Source: Bradyrhizobium ottawaense
Lineage (GTDB): Bacteria > Pseudomonadota > Alphaproteobacteria > Rhizobiales > Xanthobacteraceae
Direction of reading: 5' to 3'
Length of the DNA: 64,000 bases
Assembly (NCBI RefSeq): GCF_002278135.3
Contig: NZ_CP029425.2
Coordinates: 1,526,001-1,590,000, forward strand
Every line of letters begins with the position of its first letter. Positions within the stretch are counted from its first letter, which is position 1. Under the pieces are notes generated by a model that did no database searches, was not told the DNA's origin, and saw only the letters and a list, made by a program, of their open reading frames with translations. This document shows positions 33,753 through 41,900 of this stretch, in pieces. Position numbers and translations under genes: made by a program.

Positions 33753-35567
33753 TCACCTTCGCCCGAACAGTTTCTCCACATCGCTCAGCTTCAGCTCGAC
33801 ATAGGTCGGCCGGCCGTGGTTGCACTGCCCGGAGTTCGGGGTGTCCTCCATCTCGCGGAGCAGGGCGTTCATCTCTTCCGGCCGCAGCCTGCGGCCGGCG
33901 CGCACCGAGCCGTGGCAGGCCATGGTCGCCGCGACGTGCATCAGGCGGCGCTCCAGCGGCAGCGCCTCGTCCCATTCGGCCATGTGCTCGGAGAGATCGC
34001 GCAAGAGGCCGCCCGCATTGGTCTTGCCGAGCAGCGAGGGTGTCTCGCGCACCGCGACCGCACCGGGGCCGAAGGATTCGATGGCGAGGCCGAACGATGC
34101 GAGCTCCTCGCTGCGCTCCAGGAGGCGCTCGACCGTCGCCTCGTCCATCTCGACGATCTCGGGGATCAAGAGGATCTGCCGCTGCACGCCGTTCGCGGCC
34201 AGCGAGGCCTTCAACCGCTCATAGACGATGCGCTCATGCGCGGCGTGCTGGTCGACGATGATCAATCCGTCGCGGGTCTGCGAGACGATGTAGGTCTCGT
34301 GGATCTGCGTGCGCGCCGCGCCGAGCGGGCGGTCGACGAGGTCGCTGATGGGCTGCGACTCGATCCTCACGTCCGCACTGGGCGTGCCGACGTCGAAGGC
34401 GGCCTGCGTGCGCTCTGCGAAAGCGGGTGCGGCGGCACCTTCAAATGACGGCATCGGCGCAACGGGCGCGGACGGCGAAGCCCGCCAGTCCCAGCTTGCG
34501 GGGCGCGGCGGCGTGAAGGCCGGCCGGAACGAGGACAACGCGCTCTCACCGCTGTTGGCGGCCGTGCGTCGGCCCTCCCGCGCGAGGCCTTCCTTCAGCC
34601 CGTGCACGATCAGCGCGCGGACGAGGCCGGCGTTGCGGAAGCGCACCTCGGTCTTGGCCGGGTGCACGTTGGCGTCAACCTCGCGCGGATCGAGCGTGAC
34701 GAATAGCGCCAGCACGGGATGGCGGTCGCGCGGCAGATAGTCGGCATAGGCTCCGCGCACCGCCCCCAGGATCAGCTTGTCGCGGACCGGGCGGCCGTTG
34801 ACGAAGAGATATTGCCCGAGCGCATTGGCTTTGGTCAGTGCAGGAGCTGCGGCATAGCCGCTGACCACCACGCCCTCGCGCTCGGCATGAACCTCGAAGG
34901 CATGGCTGCGAAACTCAGCGCCCAGAATGTCGCCGAGCCGCGTCAGCCGTCCGGCCGCGCCGGGCAGCGCGGCAGCCCAGGTCACCGGTGCGCGCTCCTC
35001 GCCCGCCAGCGTAAAGGCGATATCGGGCCGCGCCATCGCGAGGCGCCTGACCACTTCGCGGATCGCCTCGGCCTCGGTGCGGTCGGTCTTCAAAAATTTC
35101 AGCCGGGCCGGCGTTGCATAGAAGAGGTCGCCAACCTCGACACGGGTGCCATGCGCCAGCGCCGCCGGCATGATCTCGGACTTCTCGCCGCCCTCGACCG
35201 TGAGCGCCCAGGCGTGCGGCTCACCGGCATGCCGGGTTGTGATGGACAGTCGTGCCACCGAGCCGATCGAGGGCAGCGCCTCGCCGCGGAACCCGAGCGT
35301 GCGGATCTGCAGCAGATCCTCGTCGTCGAGCTTGGACGTGGCGTGGCGCTCGACCGCGAGCGCGAGGTCTTTCGCGGTCATGCCGCCGCCGTCATCGGTG
35401 ATGCCGATCCGCCGCCGCCCGCCGCCGTCGGTGAAGACGTCGATCCGGCTCGCGCCGGCATCGATGGCGTTCTCGACCAGCTCCTTGACCACGCTCGCCG
35501 GCCGCTCGACCACCTCGCCGGCGGCGATGCGGTTGACGACCTGTTCTGGCAATTGGCGGACGGGCAT
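33753..35567 (-). CDS. mutL: DNA mismatch repair protein MutL
   Basis: A GHKL ATPase of mismatch repair that coordinates MutS recognition with strand incision. The N-terminal motifs are VVNRIAAGEVVERPASV, LVENAIDAGA, ITDDGGGM and RTLGFRGEALPSIGSV. The C-terminal part has the endonuclease metal-binding motif DQHAAHERIVYE, ACHGSVRAG and GQCNHGRPT, so this MutL should carry its own latent nicking activity, as in bacteria without MutH. At 604 residues it is complete. The middle Ala/Pro-rich linker (about 340-400) is variable. Confidence 0.96.
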   Translation of the reverse strand: MPVRQLPEQVVNRIAAGEVVERPASVVKELVENAIDAGASRIDVFTDGGGRRRIGITDDGGGMTAKDLALAVERHATSKLDDEDLLQIRTLGFRGEALPSIGSVARLSITTRHAGEPHAWALTVEGGEKSEIMPAALAHGTRVEVGDLFYATPARLKFLKTDRTEAEAIREVVRRLAMARPDIAFTLAGEERAPVTWAAALPGAAGRLTRLGDILGAEFRSHAFEVHAEREGVVVSGYAAAPALTKANALGQYLFVNGRPVRDKLILGAVRGAYADYLPRDRHPVLALFVTLDPREVDANVHPAKTEVRFRNAGLVRALIVHGLKEGLAREGRRTAANSGESALSSFRPAFTPPRPASWDWRASPSAPVAPMPSFEGAAAPAFAERTQAAFDVGTPSADVRIESQPISDLVDRPLGAARTQIHETYIVSQTRDGLIIVDQHAAHERIVYERLKASLAANGVQRQILLIPEIVEMDEATVERLLERSEELASFGLAIESFGPGAVAVRETPSLLGKTNAGGLLRDLSEHMAEWDEALPLERRLMHVAATMACHGSVRAGRRLRPEEMNALLREMEDTPNSGQCNHGRPTYVELKLSDVEKLFGRR

Positions 35568-35822
35568 GAGGTTCTGAGTTTAGGCTTACGAATCTGGATT
35601 CGCGGACAGCGCTATTCTAGGCCGTGTTGCGTCAAAAGCATGTGTTGGGCAACAGCCGTGCAGCCGCCTGGGGAAGAGGGCTACCTATCACATTGAAGAT
35701 ATTGAGCGTTCGAGAAAATTGCGCAACCCGGGATCGGCCGACATCCGACGACGGTCCGGATTGTGAGGTGCCGGGCAGCGGTGTAGCATTGTGAAAAAAC
35801 GGCAACAGGACGGGAGGACGCC

Positions 35823-36140
35823 ATGTGCCATCTCTTCGCGCATCAGCCCCAACGTGATTACGAATCCCAGACCCGCTCCTTGCGGATCGATGGCCATTGC
35901 ACCTCGATCCGGCTGGAAATGGCGTTCTGGGACACGCTGGAGGAGATCGCGGCCAGGGAGAATATGAGCGTCGGCAAGTTCCTGACCACGCTCTACAACG
36001 AGGTCCTCGACCATCACGGCGAGGTCAACAATTTCGCCTCGCTGCTGCGCTGCTCGTGTCTGATCTATCGCTCGAAGAGCATGGCGACGGTGCCGGAGTT
36101 CAAGGCGACGGTGGCGCCGATTCTCGATGCGGCGGAGTAG
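35823..36140 (+). CDS. Ribbon-helix-helix domain-containing protein, 105 aa
   Basis: The core RSLRIDGHCTSIRLEMAFWDTLEEIAAREN (strand, then two helices) matches the RHH_4 family of small DNA-binding regulators, followed by MSVGKFLTTLYNEV. The C-terminal helix (NFASLLRCSCLIYRSK) is less conserved. GGGAGGA lies five bases before the ATG. The target is unknown. A palindromic repeat and convergent GMC operon lie downstream. Confidence 0.8.
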   Translation: MCHLFAHQPQRDYESQTRSLRIDGHCTSIRLEMAFWDTLEEIAARENMSVGKFLTTLYNEVLDHHGEVNNFASLLRCSCLIYRSKSMATVPEFKATVAPILDAAE

Positions 36141-36168
36141 CAGTTGGGCGCGAGCACGCTTCCACAAT

Positions 36169-36296
36169 GTCGTCCCGGCGAACGCCGGGACCCATACCGC
36201 GTGATCTCGCTGTTGCAGAAGGTCGGTGTACCGAACGATCAATCTTCGCCGAATGTCTCCCTGTGGTTATGGGTCCCGGCGTTCGCCGGGACGACA
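36169..36296. repeat. GTCGTCCCGGCGAACGCC palindromic repeat
   Basis: TGTCGTCCCGGCGAACGCCG at the left pairs with CGGCGTTCGCCGGGACGACA at the right, and each side itself contains a small hairpin (CCCGGCGAACGCCGGG). It fills the gap between the RHH gene and the convergent GMC operon. Confidence 0.9.
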
Positions 36297-36360
36297 CCTT
36301 GGGTGTGGATACGCAATCCCTCAACGTCGCCATCGCTGGCGCGGTGACAACACCCCCTCC

Positions 36361-37929
36361 TCAAATCTCCTTCTTCTGCATCGCCCCCGCGATGTAATCC
36401 GCCTGCCGGATCGCCAGCGCGACGATGGTCAGCGTCGGGTTGCAGGCAGCCCCGCTGGTGAACTGGCTGCCGTCCGAGACGAACAGATTCTTGACGTCGT
36501 GGCTCTGTCCGAATTTGTTGACGACGCCGTCGCGCGGCTTCTCGCTCATGCGGTTGGTGCCGAGATTGTGGGTGCTCGGATAGGGCGGCGTCGGATAGGT
36601 CACGGTGGCGCCGACGGCGTCGTAGACCGCAGCGCCCTGCTTGTAGGCGTGCGCGCGCATCGCGAGATCGTTGGGATGATCGTCGAAATGTACGCTCGCG
36701 ACCGGCTGCCCGAACTTGTCCTTCACGCGAGGGTCGAGCGTGATGCGGTTGGTCTCCTGCGGCATGTCCTCGCCGACCAGCCACATGCCGGCCATCCTGG
36801 GATAACCGTCGAGCGCTGCGGTGAATGGACGGCCCCAGGCGCCGGGATTGAGGAACGCCGCCATGAACGGCAGCCCGATCGACAGCGTCTCCATCTCGTA
36901 GCCGCCGACGAAGCCGCGCTTCGGATTGTTGGCGGCTTCATCGCGGATGATCCCGGCCATGGTGGTGCCGCGATACATGTGCACGGACTTCTCGAATACG
37001 GCGTAGACGCTGCCGGTCATGTGCCGCATGTAGTTGCGGCCGACCTGGCCCGATGAATTGCCAAGGCCGTCGGGGAACATGGTCGAGGCGCTGTTGAGCA
37101 ATAGCCGCGGGCTCTCGATCGAGTTGCCGGCGACCGCGACGATGCGCGCCTTCTGCCGTTGCATCGCGCCGCTCTCGTCGGCGTAGACGACGCCGGTGAC
37201 CTTGCCCCCAGCGTCATGCTCGATCTTGATCGCCATGCTGCTCGGTCGCACTTCGAGATTGCCGGTCGCCTCGCCCTTGGGGATCTCGGTGTAGAGCGTC
37301 GACCATTTCGCGCCGGATTTGCAGCCCTGGAAGCAGAAGCCGATCTGCTGGCAGGCGCCGCGGCCGTCGCGCGGCTGGCTGTTGATCGCCATGTTGCCGG
37401 TGTGCACCGTCTTGTAGCCGAGCTTCCTGGCGCCGGCTTCCAGCACCTTGAAATTATTGTTGCCGGGAAGGCCGGGAATGCCGTTGGTGCGGGTCACGCC
37501 CATCTTGTTCTCGGCCTTGGCGTACCACGGCTCCATTTCGGCGAGGGTAACCGGCCAGTCGAGGAGGTTTGCGCCGGGAAGGTTGCCGTAGGTGCTTTTC
37601 ACCCTGAACTCGTGCTCGTCGAAGCGCAGCGAGGCGCCGGCCCAATGGGTCGTCGAGCCGCCGACCGCCTTGACGATCCAGGCGGGAAGGCCGGAAAAAT
37701 CCTTGGCGACGCGCCACGTGCCCGACGTGGTGCGTGCATCGGTCCAGGCGAGCTGGGAAAAACTCTCCCATTCGTCGTTGACGAAGTCGTGGTTCTCGAT
37801 GCGGGGACCCGCTTCGAGAATGACCACCTTGACGCCCTTCTGCGCGAGCTCGTTGCCCAGCGTGCCGCCGCCGGCACCGGAGCCGACGATCACCACAACG
37901 CTGGAGTCGTTCAGATCGAATTTTGCCAT
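36361..37929 (-). CDS. GMC family oxidoreductase (FAD-dependent sugar/alcohol dehydrogenase large subunit)
   Basis: A 522-residue flavoprotein of the glucose-methanol-choline family. It has the FAD-binding VVVIVGSGAGGGTLGNELA, Cys-rich middle residues (RGACQQIGFCFQGCKSG), and the C-terminal active-site His/Asn pair in STHNLGTNRMS and GAACNPTLTI. It has no signal peptide of its own, so it presumably travels with the Tat-exported small subunit encoded upstream. AGGAGA is seven bases before the ATG. It is last in a four-gene operon. Confidence 0.9.
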   Translation of the reverse strand: MAKFDLNDSSVVVIVGSGAGGGTLGNELAQKGVKVVILEAGPRIENHDFVNDEWESFSQLAWTDARTTSGTWRVAKDFSGLPAWIVKAVGGSTTHWAGASLRFDEHEFRVKSTYGNLPGANLLDWPVTLAEMEPWYAKAENKMGVTRTNGIPGLPGNNNFKVLEAGARKLGYKTVHTGNMAINSQPRDGRGACQQIGFCFQGCKSGAKWSTLYTEIPKGEATGNLEVRPSSMAIKIEHDAGGKVTGVVYADESGAMQRQKARIVAVAGNSIESPRLLLNSASTMFPDGLGNSSGQVGRNYMRHMTGSVYAVFEKSVHMYRGTTMAGIIRDEAANNPKRGFVGGYEMETLSIGLPFMAAFLNPGAWGRPFTAALDGYPRMAGMWLVGEDMPQETNRITLDPRVKDKFGQPVASVHFDDHPNDLAMRAHAYKQGAAVYDAVGATVTYPTPPYPSTHNLGTNRMSEKPRDGVVNKFGQSHDVKNLFVSDGSQFTSGAACNPTLTIVALAIRQADYIAGAMQKKEI

Positions 37930-37959
37930 ATGCGTTCTCCTGAACCGTTGGGGTGGGTC

Positions 37960-38508
37960 TCAAGCCTTCGGCAGCCAGTCGATGTCGGCGAAGCCACGGT
38001 TGATGTAGCCGCCGTGCTCGGCCGAGGAGCCCTCGTAGCCGAAGCGTGGCCAGACCTCCTTCTGGTTGTAGAGCGACACGACGAGGTCGCCGCGCACCTT
38101 CTGGAAGAAGTCGCTTCCCTCGATCTCCTTCAAGAGCACGACCCGGTCGGCTTCCCATGGCACTTCGACATAGGGCACCTTGTGGCGATCCCGCGCATTC
38201 TGATCGAGCCGCGTGATGCCGTCGCTGATCAGCGACTTGACGGCGGGATCCTTCGCCGCCTTGCCGTCCCACGGCTTGATCGCGGTGATGTAGTAGTTGT
38301 CGCCGAGCACGTCGTGCGGGTAGATGTCGCGCGCGACTTTCAGCAATGTCTTCATCGTTGCGGGCGAGAGCGCGCTGGAATCATCGGCCCACGCATCCTC
38401 GATGCTCACAGCGACGCTGGTCGCGACGGCCACGACCGGCACGGCGGTCGCTGCGCCCTTGAGAAAGACGCGGCGGCTGTGCTTGCTTCGACGATCGACT
38501 TCTCTCAT
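37960..38508 (-). CDS. Gluconate 2-dehydrogenase subunit 3 family protein (Tat-exported small subunit)
   Basis: A 182-residue partner of membrane-bound GMC dehydrogenases. The N-terminus has a twin-arginine signal (SRRVFLKGAAT) and hydrophobic core, followed by the subunit-3 domain (LSPATMKTLLKVARDIYPHD). GGAGGA lies five bases before the ATG. In known enzymes this subunit carries the flavoprotein through the Tat pathway and links it to a cytochrome. It is encoded 30 bases before the GMC gene. Confidence 0.85.
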   Translation of the reverse strand: MREVDRRSKHSRRVFLKGAATAVPVVAVATSVAVSIEDAWADDSSALSPATMKTLLKVARDIYPHDVLGDNYYITAIKPWDGKAAKDPAVKSLISDGITRLDQNARDRHKVPYVEVPWEADRVVLLKEIEGSDFFQKVRGDLVVSLYNQKEVWPRFGYEGSSAEHGGYINRGFADIDWLPKA

Positions 38509-38543
38509 GGCATTCCTCCGTCAATTTTGATTTTATGATTGGA

Positions 38544-38939
38544 TCAGTTGAAACGTCCGCCCCGCTGGATCACCTCGATCTTGTAGCCATCGGGATCGCT
38601 GACGAAGAAGAAGCGCGCCAGCGTCCTGCCGTCGTGCTTGAAATCGCGTAAGGGCCCTGGCGCGAGCTTCTCGCGCTCGAAGCGGGCATGCTCGGTCTCG
38701 AGATCCTCGACCACGACGGCGAGATGGCCGTAGCCGTCGCCGGGCTGGTACGGCTCCTTGCGATCGAAATTCACCGTCAGCTCGACCTCGAAAGGTGAGG
38801 AGGGGTGACGCAGATAGATCAGGGCAAAGTCCGCGAATTTCAGATGGTCGGCGACTTCGAGGCCGAAGGCACGCCGGTAGAAGTCGAGCGAGCGCGCTTC
38901 ATCAAGCACGCGGATCATGGAATGCACCGGCTTTGCCAT
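38544..38939 (-). CDS. VOC family protein (lactoylglutathione-lyase-like)
   Basis: A 131-residue vicinal-oxygen-chelate protein. Metal ligands seen in glyoxalase I are conserved: His in KPVHSMIRVLD, Glu in PFEVELTV, His in GYGHLAVVVED, and Glu in GYKIEVIQ. Its ATG directly follows the cytochrome c stop (TGAATG), so the two are coupled. Whether it is a true glyoxalase I or acts on the dehydrogenase product cannot be told. Confidence 0.85.
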   Translation of the reverse strand: MAKPVHSMIRVLDEARSLDFYRRAFGLEVADHLKFADFALIYLRHPSSPFEVELTVNFDRKEPYQPGDGYGHLAVVVEDLETEHARFEREKLAPGPLRDFKHDGRTLARFFFVSDPDGYKIEVIQRGGRFN

Positions 38940-39326
38940 TCAGTGCTGCTCCTTCAGGTAAGCGATGATGGCGGCGCGCGTCTCCGGCTTGCCTTGCCGG
39001 TAGGCCATGACGACGCCGGGAATGACGGCCTGCGGATTGGTCAGCCACGCGTCGAGCCGGGCTTCGTCCCAGGTGAAATCCGCGTTCGCGAGGCCTTGCG
39101 AATACCTGAAGCCCTCGACCTTGCCGGCGGGACGGCCCAAGACCTTGAGCAGCGGCGGTCCCGGGCGCGCCGGCTCCGACAGGCTCAACGTGTGGCACGC
39201 CGCGCATTGTTGCTTGAAGAGTGTCGCGCCGGCTGGCGGCATCGCGGCCGGCAAAGGCATTTGCGCGTCGGCAACCCGCACCATCAGCACCATCGCGGTG
39301 CACAATCCCAGCACGAACGCGCGCAT
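38940..39326 (-). CDS. Periplasmic monohaem cytochrome c, 128 aa
   Basis: A signal peptide (VLGLCTAMVLMVRVADA) leads into a class I cytochrome c domain with the haem motif CAACH and the axial Met in VMAYRQG. It is first gene of the operon and is a likely electron acceptor for the GMC dehydrogenase encoded downstream. The ribosome-binding site is weak. Confidence 0.9.
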   Translation of the reverse strand: MRAFVLGLCTAMVLMVRVADAQMPLPAAMPPAGATLFKQQCAACHTLSLSEPARPGPPLLKVLGRPAGKVEGFRYSQGLANADFTWDEARLDAWLTNPQAVIPGVVMAYRQGKPETRAAIIAYLKEQH

Positions 39327-39627
39327 CGTCTAGAGCCGCCCATCCACATCAACCTGCGCAAACTCTAGGCGGCGTCAGATGGGCGGTGGTAGTAGCGGGC
39401 TGTTTCGTAGCGCGCGGAGATGCTCGTGATGCGCACTGTTCCGCGCCGCCTTATATGCGGAGCACAATTCCGCGAAACCGCCGTCAAATCCCTAAACGAT
39501 CACCACACCATGCGCATTGCATGACGATTGCGCCGCTCGAATTCTCGACGCGATGCAATGGCCCGGTACAGACGAGCGGCGTGAAAGCCGCCGGGCCATT
39601 CATCGCGAAAAAATCCAGGAGAAATGG
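39327..39627. other. Divergent gap of about 300 bases, no gene seen
   Basis: This region separates the minus-strand cytochrome c operon from the plus-strand small secreted protein gene and should contain both promoters. I find no convincing reading frame, repeat or regulatory motif beyond the CAGGAGA ribosome-binding site near its right end. Confidence 0.4.
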
Positions 39628-39936
39628 ATGAAGTTGGTCAAGACCTCGATGATCGCATGCGCTCTGTCGGCTCTCATTGCGACGCCCGTTCTCGCGCAAA
39701 GCGCGCCCCCCACCGCCAAGCCGGGCGGCACCGTGCAGAGCAAACCCATGCAAGGCAGCACGATGGGCAGCGGCGACGAGGAGATGAATGCTCAGCCGGG
39801 CGCGGCGGGCGAGAAGGCCGGCATGAAATCGACCAAGGGCACCAGGGGTACGGTCGGCACCACGGGCAGCGCTGCGCACAAGGGAACGGCCGACGATGCG
39901 GCGACGGGCGGCGCAGCCCCTTCCAAGCGTTACTAG
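39628..39936 (+). CDS. Small secreted hypothetical protein, 102 aa
   Basis: The N-terminus MKLVKTSMIACALSALIA ends in a cleavable site (TPVLAQSA). The mature part is Gly/Ser/Thr/Ala-rich without recognised motif (PTAKPGGTVQSKPMQGST, TRGTVGTTGS), likely disordered. AGGAGA is six bases before the ATG. A Rho-independent terminator follows. It may be a cell-envelope or stress-related peptide, but no function is known. Confidence 0.65.
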   Translation: MKLVKTSMIACALSALIATPVLAQSAPPTAKPGGTVQSKPMQGSTMGSGDEEMNAQPGAAGEKAGMKSTKGTRGTVGTTGSAAHKGTADDAATGGAAPSKRY

Positions 39937-39957
39937 TCCAGCCGCGTAAGACGGCAC

Positions 39958-39987
39958 AACTCCGGTCGCCTCGCGGCCGGAGTTTTT
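39958..39987 (+). terminator. Rho-independent terminator
   Basis: AACTCCGG (39958-39965) pairs with CCGGAGTT (39977-39984), followed by TTTT. It ends the small secreted protein gene and lies just before the convergent arfB stop. Confidence 0.9.
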
Positions 39988-39998
39988 TGCCGCGCTAA

Positions 39999-40415
39999 TT
40001 AGTCGTCGAAGCGCCCGCCACGTCCGGCCTTGACGTCGCTGCGGCGCTTCTTGCCCTCGAGCCGGCGTTGCTTTGAGCCAAAAGTCGGCTTTGTCGCCCG
40101 ACGCGGCTTTGGCCGCACCATGGCTTCGCGCAGCATCTCCGTGAGGCGGTCGATGGCATCCTGGCGGTTGCGCTCCTGGGTACGGAAGCGCTGCGCCTGG
40201 ATCACGATCACGCCGTCCTTGGTCATGCGCTGACCGGCGAGGCGGGCGAGCCGAATCGCCGCATCCTCCGGCATGGTCAGCTTGCGCGCGTCGAAGCGCA
40301 GCTGCGCCGAGGTCGCGACCTTGTTGACGTTCTGCCCGCCCGGGCCGGAAGCACGGACAAAGCCGATCTCGATGTCGTCCTCGTCGATGACGAGATCGCG
40401 GGATATCCGCAGCAT
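39999..40415 (-). CDS. arfB: Alternative ribosome-rescue factor (peptidyl-tRNA hydrolase) ArfB
   Basis: A release-factor-like hydrolase that rescues stalled ribosomes without a stop codon. The GGQ motif is in RASGPGGQNVNKVATSAQL, and the C-terminal tail is Arg/Lys-rich (GKKRRSDVKAGRGG), which inserts in the mRNA tunnel. At 138 residues it has usual size. I use the ATG at 40415 (MLRISRDLVIDE), as in the family. Confidence 0.93.
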   Translation of the reverse strand: MLRISRDLVIDEDDIEIGFVRASGPGGQNVNKVATSAQLRFDARKLTMPEDAAIRLARLAGQRMTKDGVIVIQAQRFRTQERNRQDAIDRLTEMLREAMVRPKPRRATKPTFGSKQRRLEGKKRRSDVKAGRGGRFDD

Positions 40416-40532
40416 GATGGCACCATTCGTGATGTCCGGACATATCGCGGACGTCTGCATTGGGCAATGGTGCTTGGTGGAAACGCAAATGGCCGGGCGA
40501 GCCCGGCCATTTCAGGACATCCGAGAGGGACG

Positions 40533-41900
40533 TCAGTTCGACTTCGTCGCCGGAGCCGCGGAGGGCTGCGCCGCGGCCTGCGGGGCGCGGCCGACGACGA
40601 CGGTCAGGAGACCCTGGCCCCAAAGGCGCTTGGCGGCGGCCTTGGCGTCGTCCAGCGTCACGGCGTCGACGATGGCATTGCGCTTCTCGATATAGTCGAT
40701 CGGCAGCTTGTCCTGCTGGTACTGCAGCAGCGCTTGCGCCAGCTTGGAGGAGGTGTCGAGCGCCAGCATCTGCGAGCCCTTGAGGTAGGACTTGGCCTCG
40801 TCGAGCTCCTTCTGCGTCGGGCCTTCCTCGGCGATCCGGCGCACTTCCTTTTCGATGGCGTCGATGGTGTCGCCGGCGCGGTCGGTGCGCGTGCCGGTAT
40901 TGCCGATGAACACCGCCGAATGCTCCATCCAGAGCAGCGATTCGAACACCGAATAGGCGAGGCCTCGCTTCTCGCGGACCTCGCGATAGAGCCGGGAGGA
41001 CAAGCCACCGCCGCCGAGGATGTGATTGACGACATAGGCCGCCATGAAGTTCGGATCGCTGCGCTTCACCCCTGGGCCACCAAAGGTGATCACGGTCTGC
41101 GGCACGTCGAGCGTCACGAAGGCGCGCTGCGGCGGCTTTGCGGCCTCGACGTCCGGAACCGGCGTGAGGTTGGCCTTGGCGGGCAGGCTGCCGAAGGTAT
41201 GGTCGAGCAGCTTGCCGAGGGTCGCCGGATCGACGTCGCCGACGACAGCGATCTTCAGCCCATCCTTTGCAAGCACGCGGCCGACATAGTCTTTCATGTC
41301 GGGGACCGTGATGGTCGGCACGCTGTCGAGGTTGCCGTTGGTCTGCCGGCCATAGGGATGATCGCCGAAGGCGACCTCCAGGAACTTGCGGCTCGCCAGC
41401 GAGGTCGGATTGGTGGTCTCGCGGCGCAGGCCCGAGACGACCTGCGAGCGGATGCGTTCGACATCGGCGGTGTCGAAATGCGGCGAGGTCAACGCGCTCC
41501 TGAGCAGGTCGAAGGCCTCGTCCTTGTTGTCGCGCAACATGCGCAGGCTGCCGCGGAAGGTGTCGCGGGTGGCGCTGAAGGAGAGCTCGATGGCGCGGCG
41601 GTCGAGCCGCTCGTGGAAGGTCTTGGAGTCGAGATCGCCGGAGCCTTCGTCGAGCAGGTCGCCGACCAGGTTGGCGACGCCCGGCTTGTCCTTGGGATCC
41701 TGCGCCGAGCCGCCGGCAAAGGAATATTCCATGGCGATCAGCGGCACGGTTGCGTCCTGCACGAACCAGGCTTCGATACCGCCCGGCGAGATCAGGTGCT
41801 GGATCTTTGCGGCCGCCTGCGACGGCGAGACCGCAGCGAGCGCGAGCGCAGCGCCGGTGGCAAAAGAGAATGCAGCGCGTCGAAGGAAGGGATAGGTCAC
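40533..41900 (-). CDS. M16 family zinc-peptidase-like protein, catalytically degenerate
   Basis: A 455-residue pitrilysin-fold protein with signal peptide (ALALAAVSPSQA). The position equivalent to HxxEH of active members reads NLVGDLLDEG, so the zinc-binding His pair is missing. The rest of the fold (SARYLTS-like and VREKRGLAYSVFESL) is present, the latter being the conserved R/Y segment of M16 C-terminal domains. The GTG start at 41900 overlaps the stop of the active paralogue upstream by four bases (GTGA), with GAGGAGAAG upstream. It probably forms a heterodimer with that protein. Confidence 0.88.
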   Translation of the reverse strand: MTYPFLRRAAFSFATGAALALAAVSPSQAAAKIQHLISPGGIEAWFVQDATVPLIAMEYSFAGGSAQDPKDKPGVANLVGDLLDEGSGDLDSKTFHERLDRRAIELSFSATRDTFRGSLRMLRDNKDEAFDLLRSALTSPHFDTADVERIRSQVVSGLRRETTNPTSLASRKFLEVAFGDHPYGRQTNGNLDSVPTITVPDMKDYVGRVLAKDGLKIAVVGDVDPATLGKLLDHTFGSLPAKANLTPVPDVEAAKPPQRAFVTLDVPQTVITFGGPGVKRSDPNFMAAYVVNHILGGGGLSSRLYREVREKRGLAYSVFESLLWMEHSAVFIGNTGTRTDRAGDTIDAIEKEVRRIAEEGPTQKELDEAKSYLKGSQMLALDTSSKLAQALLQYQQDKLPIDYIEKRNAIVDAVTLDDAKAAAKRLWGQGLLTVVVGRAPQAAAQPSAAPATKSN

